Part shown: one piece after another, positions 32,335 to 41,495 of the stretch
Layout: every line of letters starts with the position of its first letter
Numbering within the stretch: position 1 is the stretch's first letter
Assembly (NCBI RefSeq): GCF_014640975.1
Contig: NZ_BMHO01000001.1
Span: 2,552,166 to 2,616,165 of the forward strand
Source of the DNA: Microbacterium faecale
GTDB taxonomy: Bacteria > Actinomycetota > Actinomycetes > Actinomycetales > Microbacteriaceae
Direction of reading: 5' to 3'
Length of the DNA stretch: 64,000 bases
The notes under the pieces: model-generated
The model's input: the letters and a program-made list of their open reading frames with translations, nothing else
Told to the model about the DNA's origin: nothing
Databases searched by the model: none
Position numbers and translations under genes: made by a program

Positions 32335-34827
32335 TCAGCTGTTCGCCGCGCGCACCGCGAGACCGCGCGCGAGGTGATCGCGCTGTTCGACCACGAGGCG
32401 GCGCAGCGCGCCGGGTGCAGCGACGTTGTCGTCCAGCCATGCATCGACGAGGTCGAGCGTCTCGGTCTCGGGGAACATGCCGCGCACGAGGCGCCGCGCG
32501 GTCTCGATCGACCGCGTCTGCCACGTCTCGCGAATGCGAACGAAGTACTCTTCGTCGAACTGTGAGATGAGATCGCGCCGTCCGCCTGCGCCGAAGCCGG
32601 CGATCGTCGCCCCGAGGTGGTCGTTCGAGAGCGTCTCGTCGGTCCACGCCGCGTTCCATGCCGCGGCACGCACGTCGACGGTCGGCCGCGCCGCGAGCGC
32701 TTCCGTGGCCTCGGTGCGCCCGGACATGGTGTCGTCGCGCGCGAGCTCGGCGCGGATGTCGGTCTCGTCGGCGGCACCGGTCGCGGCGAGCGCCTGGACC
32801 CAGACCCACCGCAGATCGGCATCGAGGGGCAACCCATCGGGCCCGGGCTGGTCGCCGGCAAGGATCGCGCGCAACTCGCCGGCGCGACCGTCATGGAATG
32901 CGGCGGCGCGGCCGAGCGCGCGTGCCCACGACAGCTGTGCGTCGCTGCCGGGGGCGGCCGATGCGAGACCCTGCCAGACGGTGTCGAGCCACGCGGGGCG
33001 GGCGCCGTCTCGCAGCTCGGCCGGCAGGTAGTGCTCGACGGTGAAGGCGGCGTTCGCCAGCGTGCCAGCGAGGATCGACACGTTTCGTTCGGCGGGAGCG
33101 TGCCGGCGCACGATCTCGAGGTAGCGCAGCGCCCCGAGCTGACCGTCGCGTACGGCGTTCCAGAGCGCCGACCACACCAGGCCACGCGTGAGCGCCTCGT
33201 CGATCGTGGCAAGCCCGCGTTCGACGGCGGTGAGCGAGCGGTCGTCGAGGCGCACCTTGGCGTAGGTCAGATCGCCGTCGTTGATGAGCGCGAGGTCCGC
33301 ATCGGCGGGGAGCTCGATGCTGGTCGACGCATCCGCGATGTCGAGGTCGATCTGGCCGGTCCGGACGAGCGAACCATTCTGCTCGGCGAACAGTCCGACA
33401 CGCAGTCGATGCGGACGCGGATCCGACTGGACGATCGCGGTGCGGTCCTCGTTGAACCGGAGGGTCGACATTCCCGACGTCTCGAGCCATGCCCGGGACC
33501 ATGCGCGCAGGTCGCGACCGGAAGCCGCCTCGAGCGCCACGAGGAGATCATCGAGCGTCGTGTTGCCGTAGGCGTGGTCGCGGAAGTACGCCCGAGATCC
33601 CGCGAAGAACGCCTCTTCCCCCACGAACGCCACGAGCTGCTTGAGCACCGAGGCTCCCTTGGCATACGTGATGCCGTCGAAGTTCAGCTTCGCCGCTTCG
33701 AGGTCGGGGATGTCGGCCACGATCGGGTGCGTCGACGGCAGCTGATCCTGCTCGTACGCCCAGGCCTTACGGCGATTCGCGAACGTCGCCCACGCATCGC
33801 TGAATCGGGTGGCCGCGACCGAGGCGTGGGACCCCATGTAATCGGCGAACGACTCCTTGAGCCAGAGGTCATCCCACCACGTCATCGTCACGAGGTCGCC
33901 GAACCACATGTGCGCCATCTCGTGGAGGATCGTGTTCGCCCGCACCTCATGCTGCGCGTCGGTCGAAGCTCCGCGGAAGACGAGCTGCTCGGTGAACGTG
34001 ACGAGCCCGGGATTCTCCATCGCACCGAGGTTGTATTCGGGAACGAAAATCTGGTCGTACTTGCCCCACGGGTAGTCGACGCCGAACGCGTCGGTGAAGA
34101 AGTCGAGCCCCTGGCGCGTGATCTCGAAGATCTCACGATGGTCGAGGTGCTCGGCGAGTGAAGCGCGGCACAGGGCGCGCATCTCGACGCGCTGGTTGCC
34201 ACGCGTCCAGACGTCGTGCACCCGGTGGTAGGGGCCTGCGGCGACCGCAGTGATGTACGAGGACATCGGCAGCGTCTCGGCGAACTCGACCGTCTGCGCG
34301 GATCCGCCACCCGTGGTCACCACGGCGCGCTGGTTGCTCAGGATCTCCCACCCCGTCGGGGACGTGACGACGAATGTGTACGCGGCCTTCATGTCGGGCT
34401 GCTCGAAGCAGGCCATGACTCGCCGCGAGTCGGCGGGCTCATACTGCGTGTAGAGGTAGGTCTCGCCGTCCACCGGGTCGACGAAGCGGTGCATCCCCTC
34501 GCCCGAGCGGCTGTACGCGCCCACCGCTTCGATGCGCACCTCGTTGTCGTCGGCCAGACCCGTGACAACGATGCGCGCCCCATCCCAGATGACCGGGTGG
34601 TCGACGCCGTTGACGACGACGCGGTCGACCGACTGCCCGATGAAGTCGATCCAGGTCTGCTCCGCTGTGGCACCGAAGCGCAACGTGGTGTTGGTGATGA
34701 ACCCGGTTTCGTCGGGGTCCGGCGCCGCGGAGACGTCGAGCTCGACGCGGATGCTGCGCAGGGAGAGGGCGGCGGATCGCGCCGCGGTCTCCTCGCGCGT
34801 GAGGTTGGCAGCGAGGTTAGTGCTCAT
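32335..34827 (-). CDS. pepN: Aminopeptidase N
   Basis: M1-family zinc aminopeptidase of 830 residues that removes N-terminal amino acids from peptides in the cytoplasm. The exopeptidase motif GAMENPG is near residue 268. The zinc site HEMAHMWFGD begins near residue 297, with the third ligand 18 residues on in LWLKESFADYMG. The C-terminal ERAP1-like helical domain is complete. I chose the ATG at 34827 because the longer in-frame stretch upstream is not protein-like and a TACGAT box lies six bases away. Confidence 0.97.
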   Translation of the reverse strand: MSTNLAANLTREETAARSAALSLRSIRVELDVSAAPDPDETGFITNTTLRFGATAEQTWIDFIGQSVDRVVVNGVDHPVIWDGARIVVTGLADDNEVRIEAVGAYSRSGEGMHRFVDPVDGETYLYTQYEPADSRRVMACFEQPDMKAAYTFVVTSPTGWEILSNQRAVVTTGGGSAQTVEFAETLPMSSYITAVAAGPYHRVHDVWTRGNQRVEMRALCRASLAEHLDHREIFEITRQGLDFFTDAFGVDYPWGKYDQIFVPEYNLGAMENPGLVTFTEQLVFRGASTDAQHEVRANTILHEMAHMWFGDLVTMTWWDDLWLKESFADYMGSHASVAATRFSDAWATFANRRKAWAYEQDQLPSTHPIVADIPDLEAAKLNFDGITYAKGASVLKQLVAFVGEEAFFAGSRAYFRDHAYGNTTLDDLLVALEAASGRDLRAWSRAWLETSGMSTLRFNEDRTAIVQSDPRPHRLRVGLFAEQNGSLVRTGQIDLDIADASTSIELPADADLALINDGDLTYAKVRLDDRSLTAVERGLATIDEALTRGLVWSALWNAVRDGQLGALRYLEIVRRHAPAERNVSILAGTLANAAFTVEHYLPAELRDGARPAWLDTVWQGLASAAPGSDAQLSWARALGRAAAFHDGRAGELRAILAGDQPGPDGLPLDADLRWVWVQALAATGAADETDIRAELARDDTMSGRTEATEALAARPTVDVRAAAWNAAWTDETLSNDHLGATIAGFGAGGRRDLISQFDEEYFVRIRETWQTRSIETARRLVRGMFPETETLDLVDAWLDDNVAAPGALRRLVVEQRDHLARGLAVRAANS

Positions 34828-34833
34828 CGCTCC

Positions 34834-34839
34834 ATCGTA
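34834..34839 (-). promoter_or_regulatory. -10 box TACGAT, leaderless start at 34827
   Basis: On the minus strand TACGAT is followed by GGAGCG and the pepN ATG. The GGAG is too close to work as a normal ribosome site. Confidence 0.55.
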
Positions 34840-34868
34840 TGGCGCGCGCGTGTGCGCGCGGCCGTGTC

Positions 34869-35375
34869 TCAGAGCGGGGCGTTTGCGGGGTCGGCCGTGA
34901 AGAAGACGCGATCGGCGTAGAGCAGTGGAGGCGCCGTCTCGCCCGTCTCGATCGCGACGACCTCGGCGACGACAAGCACGGATCCACCCACCGGCACCGT
35001 CTCGACGATATTCGCCACGAAGCGCGCCCGCGTACCCGCAAGCCGCGGGGCGCCATCGGGGTGGCTGCTCCACCCCTGCCCGTCGGTGAACCGGTCGCCG
35101 CCCGTGACGGCGAACTGACTCGCCACATCCGCGTGATGACCCGCGAGGAAATGCACCTGAATCGTGCCGGCCCCGAGCAGGGCGCCCGCGGTGCCGGTCG
35201 CCCGGGTCACCGAGAACGACACCGCGGGTGGATCCACGGCAACCGAGGCGAGACTCGATGCCGTCAATCCGACGGGGCCGTCGGGCGTGATCGCCGTGAT
35301 GAGGGTCACCGCGGCGGGGTGGTCGCGGAACACGACCTTGAGGCCGTCACCGAGGTCAGAGTCGTCGAACTGCAT
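34869..35375 (-). CDS. Flavin reductase domain protein
   Basis: A 168-residue protein of the flavin reductase-like FMN-binding split barrel family. Typical sequences are DHPAAVTLITAITPDGPVGL, TASSLASVAVDPPAVSFSV and the loop FAVTGGDRF. Such proteins supply reduced flavin to two-component monooxygenases or act as oxidoreductases by themselves. No monooxygenase partner is adjacent, so the partner is unknown. The gene appears leaderless. Confidence 0.88.
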   Translation of the reverse strand: MQFDDSDLGDGLKVVFRDHPAAVTLITAITPDGPVGLTASSLASVAVDPPAVSFSVTRATGTAGALLGAGTIQVHFLAGHHADVASQFAVTGGDRFTDGQGWSSHPDGAPRLAGTRARFVANIVETVPVGGSVLVVAEVVAIETGETAPPLLYADRVFFTADPANAPL

Positions 35376-35382
35376 GTCTTCG

Positions 35383-35388
35383 ACGCTA
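35383..35388 (-). promoter_or_regulatory. -10 box TAGCGT, leaderless start at 35375
   Basis: On the minus strand TAGCGT is followed by seven bases and the flavin reductase ATG. Confidence 0.6.
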
Positions 35389-35407
35389 ACGTCTCCTCGA
35401 GAGCACG

Positions 35408-35466
35408 GCCTCCGCGGGTGTCACAGGATGTCACAGCACCGGGCGCATCCCGCGACCCGCGGAGGC
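35408..35466. repeat. 12-bp inverted repeat enclosing a direct repeat TGTCACAG
   Basis: GCCTCCGCGGGT at 35408-35419 and its reverse complement at 35455-35466 could form a 12-bp stem with a 35-base loop. The loop holds two direct copies of TGTCACAG, 10 bases apart. It lies 6 bases after the end of the Opu operon and upstream of the flavin reductase promoter. It could be a transcript end for the first or a control site for the second. Confidence 0.6.
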
Positions 35467-35472
35467 GCGGCG

Positions 35473-36378
35473 TCAGCCGCCGAGTCCGTTCGAGGTGAGC
35501 CATTCCTCGGCGATGTCGGGCGACGATTTCTCGTCGACGCTGCTGGCGACGTTGAGCGCGACCAGCGCGTCCGGCGTGAGCGCGGCGCTGACCTCGTTGA
35601 TCGTCGACGCGATCTCGTCGGCGATCGCCGTGCTCGCGATCGGGACGACGTTCGAGGCGAGGATCAGCGATTCCGGGTCCTCGAGCACGACGAGGTCTTC
35701 CGTCTGGATCCGGGGATCCGCCGTGAACACGTTGGCGACGTCGATCGTGCCCGCGAGCAGGTCCTCGACCGTGGTGTCACCGGTTGCCGAGAAGTCGACC
35801 TCGATGCCATAGACGCTCTCCAGCCCCGACGGCCCATACGGGCGCTCCGCCAGCTCGGGCGGACCGCCGAGGGTGAGTGACCCAGAGACGTCCGCGAGAT
35901 CGGCGATCGAGGCGAGGTCGTGCTCGTCGGCGAACGCACGTGTCACGGTGTAGGAATCCTGGTCCGTGGCCTCGGCCTGGTCGAGCGCGGTCAGACCGTC
36001 CGGCAGCGCCTCTTCCAGCGCCGCGTACACGTCATCGGCCGATCGCGCGGTGGTCTCGGAATCGAGGTACTGCAGCAGGTTGCCGGTGTATTCGGGGAAC
36101 AGGGTGATCGCCCCGCTCTCGACCTCCGGCATGTAGGCCTCGCGCTCGCCGATGGTGAACTGCCGATCGACCTCGTGCCCGGCGTTCTCGAGTGCCTGCG
36201 CGTAGATCTCGGCGATGATCTCGTTCGAGTAGTAGGCCTGTGAGCCGACGACGATGGATCCGGCCGCCTCGTCGCCGCCCGTCTCGGGGTCGGCGAGGGG
36301 GTCGTCCGCCGCGCAGGCGGTGAGGAGGCTCGCGGCCGCGAGCGCCGCGGCGACGGGCAGGATGCGTTTCACGTTCAT
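35473..36378 (-). CDS. Osmoprotectant ABC transporter, substrate-binding lipoprotein
   Basis: OpuAC/ProX-type binding lipoprotein of 301 residues. The lipobox is LLTACAAD with the acylated Cys at about residue 22. Binding domain features include VGSQAYYSNEIIAEIYAQAL and LFPEYTGNLLQYL, as in glycine betaine/choline/carnitine-binding OpuCC proteins. It is the last gene of a four-gene operon (ATPase, permease, permease, binding protein), the OpuC arrangement. I chose the ATG at 36378 at the signal peptide; GAAAGGGATCCC precedes it. Confidence 0.93.
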   Translation of the reverse strand: MNVKRILPVAAALAAASLLTACAADDPLADPETGGDEAAGSIVVGSQAYYSNEIIAEIYAQALENAGHEVDRQFTIGEREAYMPEVESGAITLFPEYTGNLLQYLDSETTARSADDVYAALEEALPDGLTALDQAEATDQDSYTVTRAFADEHDLASIADLADVSGSLTLGGPPELAERPYGPSGLESVYGIEVDFSATGDTTVEDLLAGTIDVANVFTADPRIQTEDLVVLEDPESLILASNVVPIASTAIADEIASTINEVSAALTPDALVALNVASSVDEKSSPDIAEEWLTSNGLGG

Positions 36379-36392
36379 GGGATCCCTTTCGG

Positions 36393-37127
36393 TCAGGCTG
36401 ACGTGTGTTGTCTGGCGGACGCGGCCGGCCGGCGGCGCGCGCGACGGACGGTGCCGCGCCCGGCGCGCACCCCGCGCGGGGTCGCGAAGCGCTGGGTGAT
36501 CGCGAGGACGCCGTCGATGGCGAGCGCGAGCAGGGCGACGAGGATCGCGGCCCCGAGCACCATGTCGTAGCGGCGCAGCGCGAGCCCGGTGATGATCGGC
36601 ATGCCGAGCCCGCCGAGATTGACGTACGCGGCGATCGTCACGGTCGCGACGACCTGGAGCGTGGCGGACCGGAGGCCGCCGATCAGCAGCGGAAGACTGA
36701 GGGGAAGCTCGACGCGGAAAAAGATCTGCCATTCCGACATCCCGACCGCGCGCGCGGCTCCGACCGTCTGACGGTCGATCGCCTCAAGTCCCGCGTACGC
36801 GCCCGCGAGCAGCGACGGCACGGCGAGGATCACGAACGTCACGATCGCCGCTTCCGGCTTGTGCAGCACACCGAACAGCAGCACGAGCAGCAAGAGCAGC
36901 CCGAACGACGGAACGGCGCGTGCCGCACCGGTCAGTCCGACGGCGATCTCACGGCCGCGACCGGTGTGTCCGATCAGCCATCCGGCGGGCGCCGCGATGA
37001 TCGCGGCGGCGATGACGCCGACCGCCGTGAGCCACAGATGCTCGAAAAAGAGAATGGGCAGGGCGCCGTCGCCGCTCCACTGCTCGGAGGCGAAGATCCA
37101 GGCGATCGCGTCGGTGAGGAGCGTCAT
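36393..37127 (-). CDS. Osmoprotectant ABC transporter permease (OpuCD-like)
   Basis: Inner membrane permease of 244 residues with about six membrane segments. The EAA-loop region ETIDRQTV-like sequence is GLEAIDRQTVGAARAVGMS, followed by QIFFRVELPLSLPLLIGG. Its ATG overlaps the stop of the upstream permease gene. The pair of unequal permeases is a mark of the OpuC/OpuB class. Confidence 0.92.
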   Translation of the reverse strand: MTLLTDAIAWIFASEQWSGDGALPILFFEHLWLTAVGVIAAAIIAAPAGWLIGHTGRGREIAVGLTGAARAVPSFGLLLLLVLLFGVLHKPEAAIVTFVILAVPSLLAGAYAGLEAIDRQTVGAARAVGMSEWQIFFRVELPLSLPLLIGGLRSATLQVVATVTIAAYVNLGGLGMPIITGLALRRYDMVLGAAILVALLALAIDGVLAITQRFATPRGVRAGRGTVRRARRRPAASARQHTSA

Positions 37128-37792
37128 GATGCCGCTCCGATCCGCTCGGATCCGAGACGGGCGCGGCGCTCCCACGGCAGCAGCACGCGGCGGGCGATGA
37201 CGAGGAGTGCATCGACGAGGAGGGCCACGAGCGCGACGGCGATGAGTCCGGCCAGGATCTCGGCGATGATCCGGCGCTGCAGTCCGTTCGTGAAGAGGTA
37301 CCCGAGATTCGTCACGCCCACGAGGATCCCCACCGTGGCGAGCGAGATCGTGCTCACCGCGGCCACGCGCACACCGGCGAGGACGACCGGACCGGCGAGC
37401 GGCAGGTCGACCGTCCAGAAGCGCCGCCCTCCCCCGTATCCGATGGCCGTGGCGGCCTGGCGGACCGCCGGGTCGACCGAGTCGAGCCCCTCGGTGACGG
37501 CGCGCACCATGATCGCGATCGCGTAGAGGATGAGGGCGAGGATGAGGTTCGTCTCGCTCGTCGCGGGGAATCCAGCGACGAGGGGCAGGATCAGCAGCAG
37601 TGCGAGGGACGGAATCGTGTACAGCAGGCCCGACGCGGTGAGCAGGATCGCGCGCGCTCGGCGATAACGCCAGGCTGCCCAGCCGAGCGGCAGCGAGAGC
37701 AAGAACGCCCCCACGATCGCGATGACGCTCTGCCGGAGGTGATCCACCGCGAGCGAGCCGATCAGCGGCAGGTTGTCGAGAGCCCAGCCCAT
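37124..37792 (-). CDS. Osmoprotectant ABC transporter permease (OpuCB-like)
   Basis: Permease of 222 residues with five or six membrane segments. The EAA loop is GLDSVDPAVRQAATAIGYG followed by RRFWTVDLPLAGPVVLAG. I chose the ATG at 37792 because the stop of the ATPase gene is one base away and the stretch further upstream is coding for the ATPase in another frame. With the second permease it makes a heterodimeric channel. Confidence 0.92.
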   Translation of the reverse strand: MGWALDNLPLIGSLAVDHLRQSVIAIVGAFLLSLPLGWAAWRYRRARAILLTASGLLYTIPSLALLLILPLVAGFPATSETNLILALILYAIAIMVRAVTEGLDSVDPAVRQAATAIGYGGGRRFWTVDLPLAGPVVLAGVRVAAVSTISLATVGILVGVTNLGYLFTNGLQRRIIAEILAGLIAVALVALLVDALLVIARRVLLPWERRARLGSERIGAAS

Positions 37793-37793
37793 C

Positions 37794-38615
37794 TCACGCG
37801 CCGTCCTCGACGAGGGTCCCCTGCGTGCGACCCTCGCCATCGACGAGAACGGGACCTGCGGGAGTCTGCTTGATGCGCAGCGCCCGCTTCCCGCGGTCGG
37901 CGCCGATGAACGCCGAGACGAAGTCGTCGGCCGGCGCCTCGATGATCTCGCTCGGCGACCCCACCTGCAGGACGCGGGCGCCCTGGGCGAGTATCACGAC
38001 CTGATCGCCGAGGAGGAAGGCCTCGTCGATGTCATGCGTGACGAAGATGACGGTCTTGTCGAGTTCGGCCTGGAGCCGGATGAGCTCCTGTTGCAGCTCC
38101 GCGCGCACGATCGGATCGACGGCACCGAACGGCTCGTCCATGAGCAGGATGTTCGGATCCGAGGCGAGTCCGCGCGCGACGCCGACACGCTGCTGCTGTC
38201 CGCCGGAGAGCTGATTCGGGTAGCGATCGGCCATGTGCGCGTCGAGCCCGACAATCTCCATGAGCTCGAGGGCGCGCTCCCGTGCCGCGCGGCGGGTCCG
38301 CCCGACGAGCCGCGGCACCGTCGCGATGTTGTCGGCGACGGTGAAGTGCGGCATCAGGCCGGAGTTCTGCATCACGTAGCCGATGCGGCGCCGCAGGGCC
38401 ACGGGAGACTCGTCGGCGATGTTCTCGCCGTCGATCGCGATGGAGCCGCTTGTCGGCTCGACCATGCGGTTCACCATCCGCAGGAGCGTCGTCTTGCCGC
38501 TGCCGGAAGAACCGACGAGGACGGTCGTCTTGCGCGAGGGCACGAGGAGGTCGACATCGGTGACAGCGGTTGTCCCATCCGGAAATCGCTTGGATACGTG
38601 TCGGAACTCGATCAT
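37794..38615 (-). CDS. Osmoprotectant ABC transporter ATP-binding protein (OpuCA-like)
   Basis: ATPase of 273 residues for betaine/choline-type uptake. Walker A is GSSGSGKTT, the signature is [16 protein letters not shown], and Walker B is ILLMDEPFGAVDP. The N-terminus MIEFRHVSKRFPDGTTAV is typical of OpuCA. The C-terminus is short and lacks the CBS pair found in many OpuCA proteins, which sense ionic strength. Transport may therefore be controlled differently. It is first in the operon. Confidence 0.93.
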   Translation of the reverse strand: MIEFRHVSKRFPDGTTAVTDVDLLVPSRKTTVLVGSSGSGKTTLLRMVNRMVEPTSGSIAIDGENIADESPVALRRRIGYVMQNSGLMPHFTVADNIATVPRLVGRTRRAARERALELMEIVGLDAHMADRYPNQLSGGQQQRVGVARGLASDPNILLMDEPFGAVDPIVRAELQQELIRLQAELDKTVIFVTHDIDEAFLLGDQVVILAQGARVLQVGSPSEIIEAPADDFVSAFIGADRGKRALRIKQTPAGPVLVDGEGRTQGTLVEDGA

Positions 38616-38812
38616 GAGTGTTTCTGCTCCTCAGCACCGCCGGCGGGGTCGCTACGCTGCGCACAGCCTACCCTCGCACGGCGGTCGCGCGGCAGAACGG
38701 ATCCACCCTCGCGCACCCCTGTTCACCGTGCTCGAGATGCCCTAGCCTGCACGCAGGCGTACCCGCGCGCAGCGGTCCCGCCGACCGAGACCGTTCAGCG
38801 AGAGAAGGCATC

Positions 38813-40219
38813 ATGAGCGCCGTCGAGCCATCGGCCGAGCACTACGACGTCATCGTGATCGGAGCGGGCGCCGTCGGCGAGAATGTCGCCGATTACGCCT
38901 CGAGATCGGGAGCGCGAGCGGCGATCGTCGAGGCAGAGCTCGTCGGTGGCGAGTGCTCCTACTGGGCCTGCATGCCGTCGAAGGCTCTCCTCCGGAGCGG
39001 CCACGCCCTGCGCGCGGCGCGGCGCGTTGCCGGCTCGCGCGAGGCGGCGTCCGGGCAGATCGACGTCGACGCGGTCCTCGCGCGCCGCACCACGTTCACG
39101 AGCAATTGGGAGGACGACGGCCAGGTGGAGTGGCTGGCCTCCGTCGGCGTCGACCTGATCCGCGGCCGCGCGCGTCTGACTGGCCGGGGTGAGATCGAGG
39201 TGGATGGCCGACGATACACCGCGCGCGCCGTGGCACTGGCGACGGGATCCGCGCCGGTTCTGCCCGACGTTCCCGGCCTCGACGGCGTCGGGGCCTGGGG
39301 CACGCGGGAGGCGACGTCCGCTGACCGGATCCCCCCGCGCCTCATCGTGATCGGCGGCGGCGTCGCCGGAACCGAGCTGGCGTTCGCTTTTGCCGCGCTC
39401 GGTTCCCAGGTCACGCTCGTGTCCCGCAGCGGCCTGCTGACGTCGGAGGAACCGTTCGTCGGCGATCTGGTGGCCGAGGCGTTGGAAGAGCTCGGCGGCG
39501 ACGTGCGGATCGGGGCCTCCCCGGCGCGCGTCGATCGCGACGGCGACGGCATCGTCACGGTCGAACTGGATGACGGCACCGCGATCCACGCCGAGGAACT
39601 GCTGGTCGCGACGGGGCGTCGGCCGCACACGGACGGCCTCGGCCTCGAGGAGCTCGGGCTCAGCGCGAACCCCGAGGTCGACGACACGATGCTCGTCCGC
39701 GGCACCGACTGGCTGTACGCGGTGGGCGACGTGAACGGGCGCGCCCCGCTCACTCATCAGGGCAAGTATCAGGCACGCGCCGCAGGGGGCGCGATCGCCG
39801 CCCGACTTGCCGGGGATCCGGTTGACGATGCCGAGTGGGGACGTCATGTCGCGAGCGCCGACCACGCGGCCGTGCCGCACGTCGTGTTCACGGACCCCGA
39901 AGTGGCGAGCGTCGGGCTGACCGAGGCTGCCGCACGCGACGCCGGAATCGACGTCGACGCCGTCGAGCACGACCTCGGAGCCATCGCGGGCGCAGCGCTC
40001 CACGCCGACGGCTACAGCGGCCGCGCGAAGCTCGTCATCGACCGCGCGCGGCGCATCATCATCGGCGCGACCTTCGTCGGCCAAGACACCGCGGAGCTCG
40101 TCCACGCCGCGACGATCGCCATCGTGGGCGAGGTCACGATCGAACGGCTCCGTCACGCGGTGCCGTCGTACCCGACGATCAGCGAGGTGTGGCTGCGGCT
40201 GCTCGAAGCGTACAACTGA
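38813..40219 (+). CDS. Pyridine nucleotide-disulfide oxidoreductase (LpdA-like)
   Basis: Flavoprotein of 468 residues with FAD-binding IVIGAGAVGENVADYASRSG, a disulfide motif in GECSYWACMPSK and an NAD(P)-binding motif IGGGVAGTELAFAFAAL. The redox pair is C-x4-C, as in lipoamide dehydrogenases and mercuric reductases. The sequence SYWA between the cysteines is distinct from true E3 enzymes (LNVG in the lpd of this window). The active-site dimer region near the C-terminus is HAVPSYPTISEVW, lacking the usual HxHPT. It is probably a quinone or disulfide reductase of unknown substrate and not an E3 subunit. AGAGAAGG precedes the ATG. Confidence 0.85.
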   Translation: MSAVEPSAEHYDVIVIGAGAVGENVADYASRSGARAAIVEAELVGGECSYWACMPSKALLRSGHALRAARRVAGSREAASGQIDVDAVLARRTTFTSNWEDDGQVEWLASVGVDLIRGRARLTGRGEIEVDGRRYTARAVALATGSAPVLPDVPGLDGVGAWGTREATSADRIPPRLIVIGGGVAGTELAFAFAALGSQVTLVSRSGLLTSEEPFVGDLVAEALEELGGDVRIGASPARVDRDGDGIVTVELDDGTAIHAEELLVATGRRPHTDGLGLEELGLSANPEVDDTMLVRGTDWLYAVGDVNGRAPLTHQGKYQARAAGGAIAARLAGDPVDDAEWGRHVASADHAAVPHVVFTDPEVASVGLTEAAARDAGIDVDAVEHDLGAIAGAALHADGYSGRAKLVIDRARRIIIGATFVGQDTAELVHAATIAIVGEVTIERLRHAVPSYPTISEVWLRLLEAYN

Positions 40220-40240
40220 CCCGCGTCGGGCGCGGCCAGC

Positions 40241-41350
40241 TCAGCTGCGGCCGAACTGTGCCGCGGCCGGGCAGTCGAACGGATCCCGCGCGGCCAGGCC
40301 GACACGGTTGAGATAGCGCACGACGATCCCGTACGACTCGATGAGCGTCGTCTCGGTGTACGGCACGTCACGGGTCTCGCAGACCTCGCGGACGACGGCA
40401 CGGGCACGCGCGAGGTTCGGACGGGCCATGTTCGGGAAGAGATGGTGCTCGATCTGGTAGTTCAGACCGCCCATGAGCGTGGTGGCCCACCAGCCGCCAC
40501 TGATGTTGCGCGAGGTCCGCACCTGCTTCGAGAAGAAGTCGAGCTTGGCGTCCTTCGCGATGACCGGCATCCCCTTGTGGTTCGGCGCGAACGACGCCCC
40601 CATGTACACACCGAAGACAGCGAGCTGCACGCCGAGGAAGGCGAACGCCATACCGATGGGAAGCATCAGGAAGAGCGGAACAAGCAGCACCGCGAAACGC
40701 GCCGTGATGATGCCGATCTCGATCCAACGACCCTTCACCTTCCCGGGCGAGGCGAGATGCATGATGCTCAAGAAGTGCAGGTTCAGACCTTCGAGCGTCA
40801 GGAGAGGAAAGAACAGCCAACCCTGATGGCGTGTGATGGCGCGTCGGAGGCCGCGTGCCTGGGCCGCGTCTTCGTCGAGGAAGGAGATGGTATCGACCTC
40901 GATGTCGGGATCCTTCGAGACGCGGTTCGGGTTCGCGTGGTGCCGCGAGTGCTTGCTATCCCACCACGACAGGCTGAGGCCGACGATGCCGGCGAGAATG
41001 CGCGCGAGCCGGACGTTGGCGGGGCCGGACGCGAGCACCTGGCGGTGCGCGGCTTCGTGAGCGAGGAAGGCGATCTGCGTGAAGATGATGCCGAGCGCAC
41101 CGGCGATGAGCAGCTGGAACCAGGAGTCGCCGAGCAGGATGAAGCCGGCGACGGCGCCGGCGAGGGCCAGGATGAGCGCGGCGCCGACCAGAGCGTAGAA
41201 GACGTGAGCCCGGCGGTACAGCCCCATCTCACGCACGACGTTGGACAGCTGTGAATAGACACGGGTCAGGGGTGGGAAATCATCGGTTCCCGCGTAGGTC
41301 TGGCGAACGGGCCCGAGTGTTTCGGGGCGGGCAGTCTGGGTGGAGGAGAT
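40241..41350 (-). CDS. Membrane fatty acid desaturase with non-canonical start
   Basis: Di-iron desaturase acting on acyl chains in the membrane. The three histidine boxes are HEAAH, HSRHH and QIEHH, with membrane segments between. The first ATG/GTG in frame is the GTG at 41236, which gives 331 residues. Protein-like sequence typical of the family N-terminus (QTYAGTDDFPPLTRVYSQ) continues upstream in the same frame with no ATG, GTG or TTG until a TGA. The best candidate is ATC at 41348-41350, with GGAG five bases upstream at 41356-41359, giving about 369 residues, a normal family length. The start is therefore unusual or the base is a sequence error for ATG. Confidence 0.85.
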   Translation of the reverse strand: MSSTQTARPETLGPVRQTYAGTDDFPPLTRVYSQLSNVVREMGLYRRAHVFYALVGAALILALAGAVAGFILLGDSWFQLLIAGALGIIFTQIAFLAHEAAHRQVLASGPANVRLARILAGIVGLSLSWWDSKHSRHHANPNRVSKDPDIEVDTISFLDEDAAQARGLRRAITRHQGWLFFPLLTLEGLNLHFLSIMHLASPGKVKGRWIEIGIITARFAVLLVPLFLMLPIGMAFAFLGVQLAVFGVYMGASFAPNHKGMPVIAKDAKLDFFSKQVRTSRNISGGWWATTLMGGLNYQIEHHLFPNMARPNLARARAVVREVCETRDVPYTETTLIESYGIVVRYLNRVGLAARDPFDCPAAAQFGRS

Positions 41351-41495
41351 AACCGCTCCGTTTCGGTTGCGACGGATTCGGAACGCCGTCGTACAGGTGC
41401 CAACGGCGGATGCCGATCGCCTTTCTCACACTAGGTGCGTCGACATGCCGCGGGCGGTATGCGTCCCGCGCACGCGGGCGTGCACGTGTGCGCCG

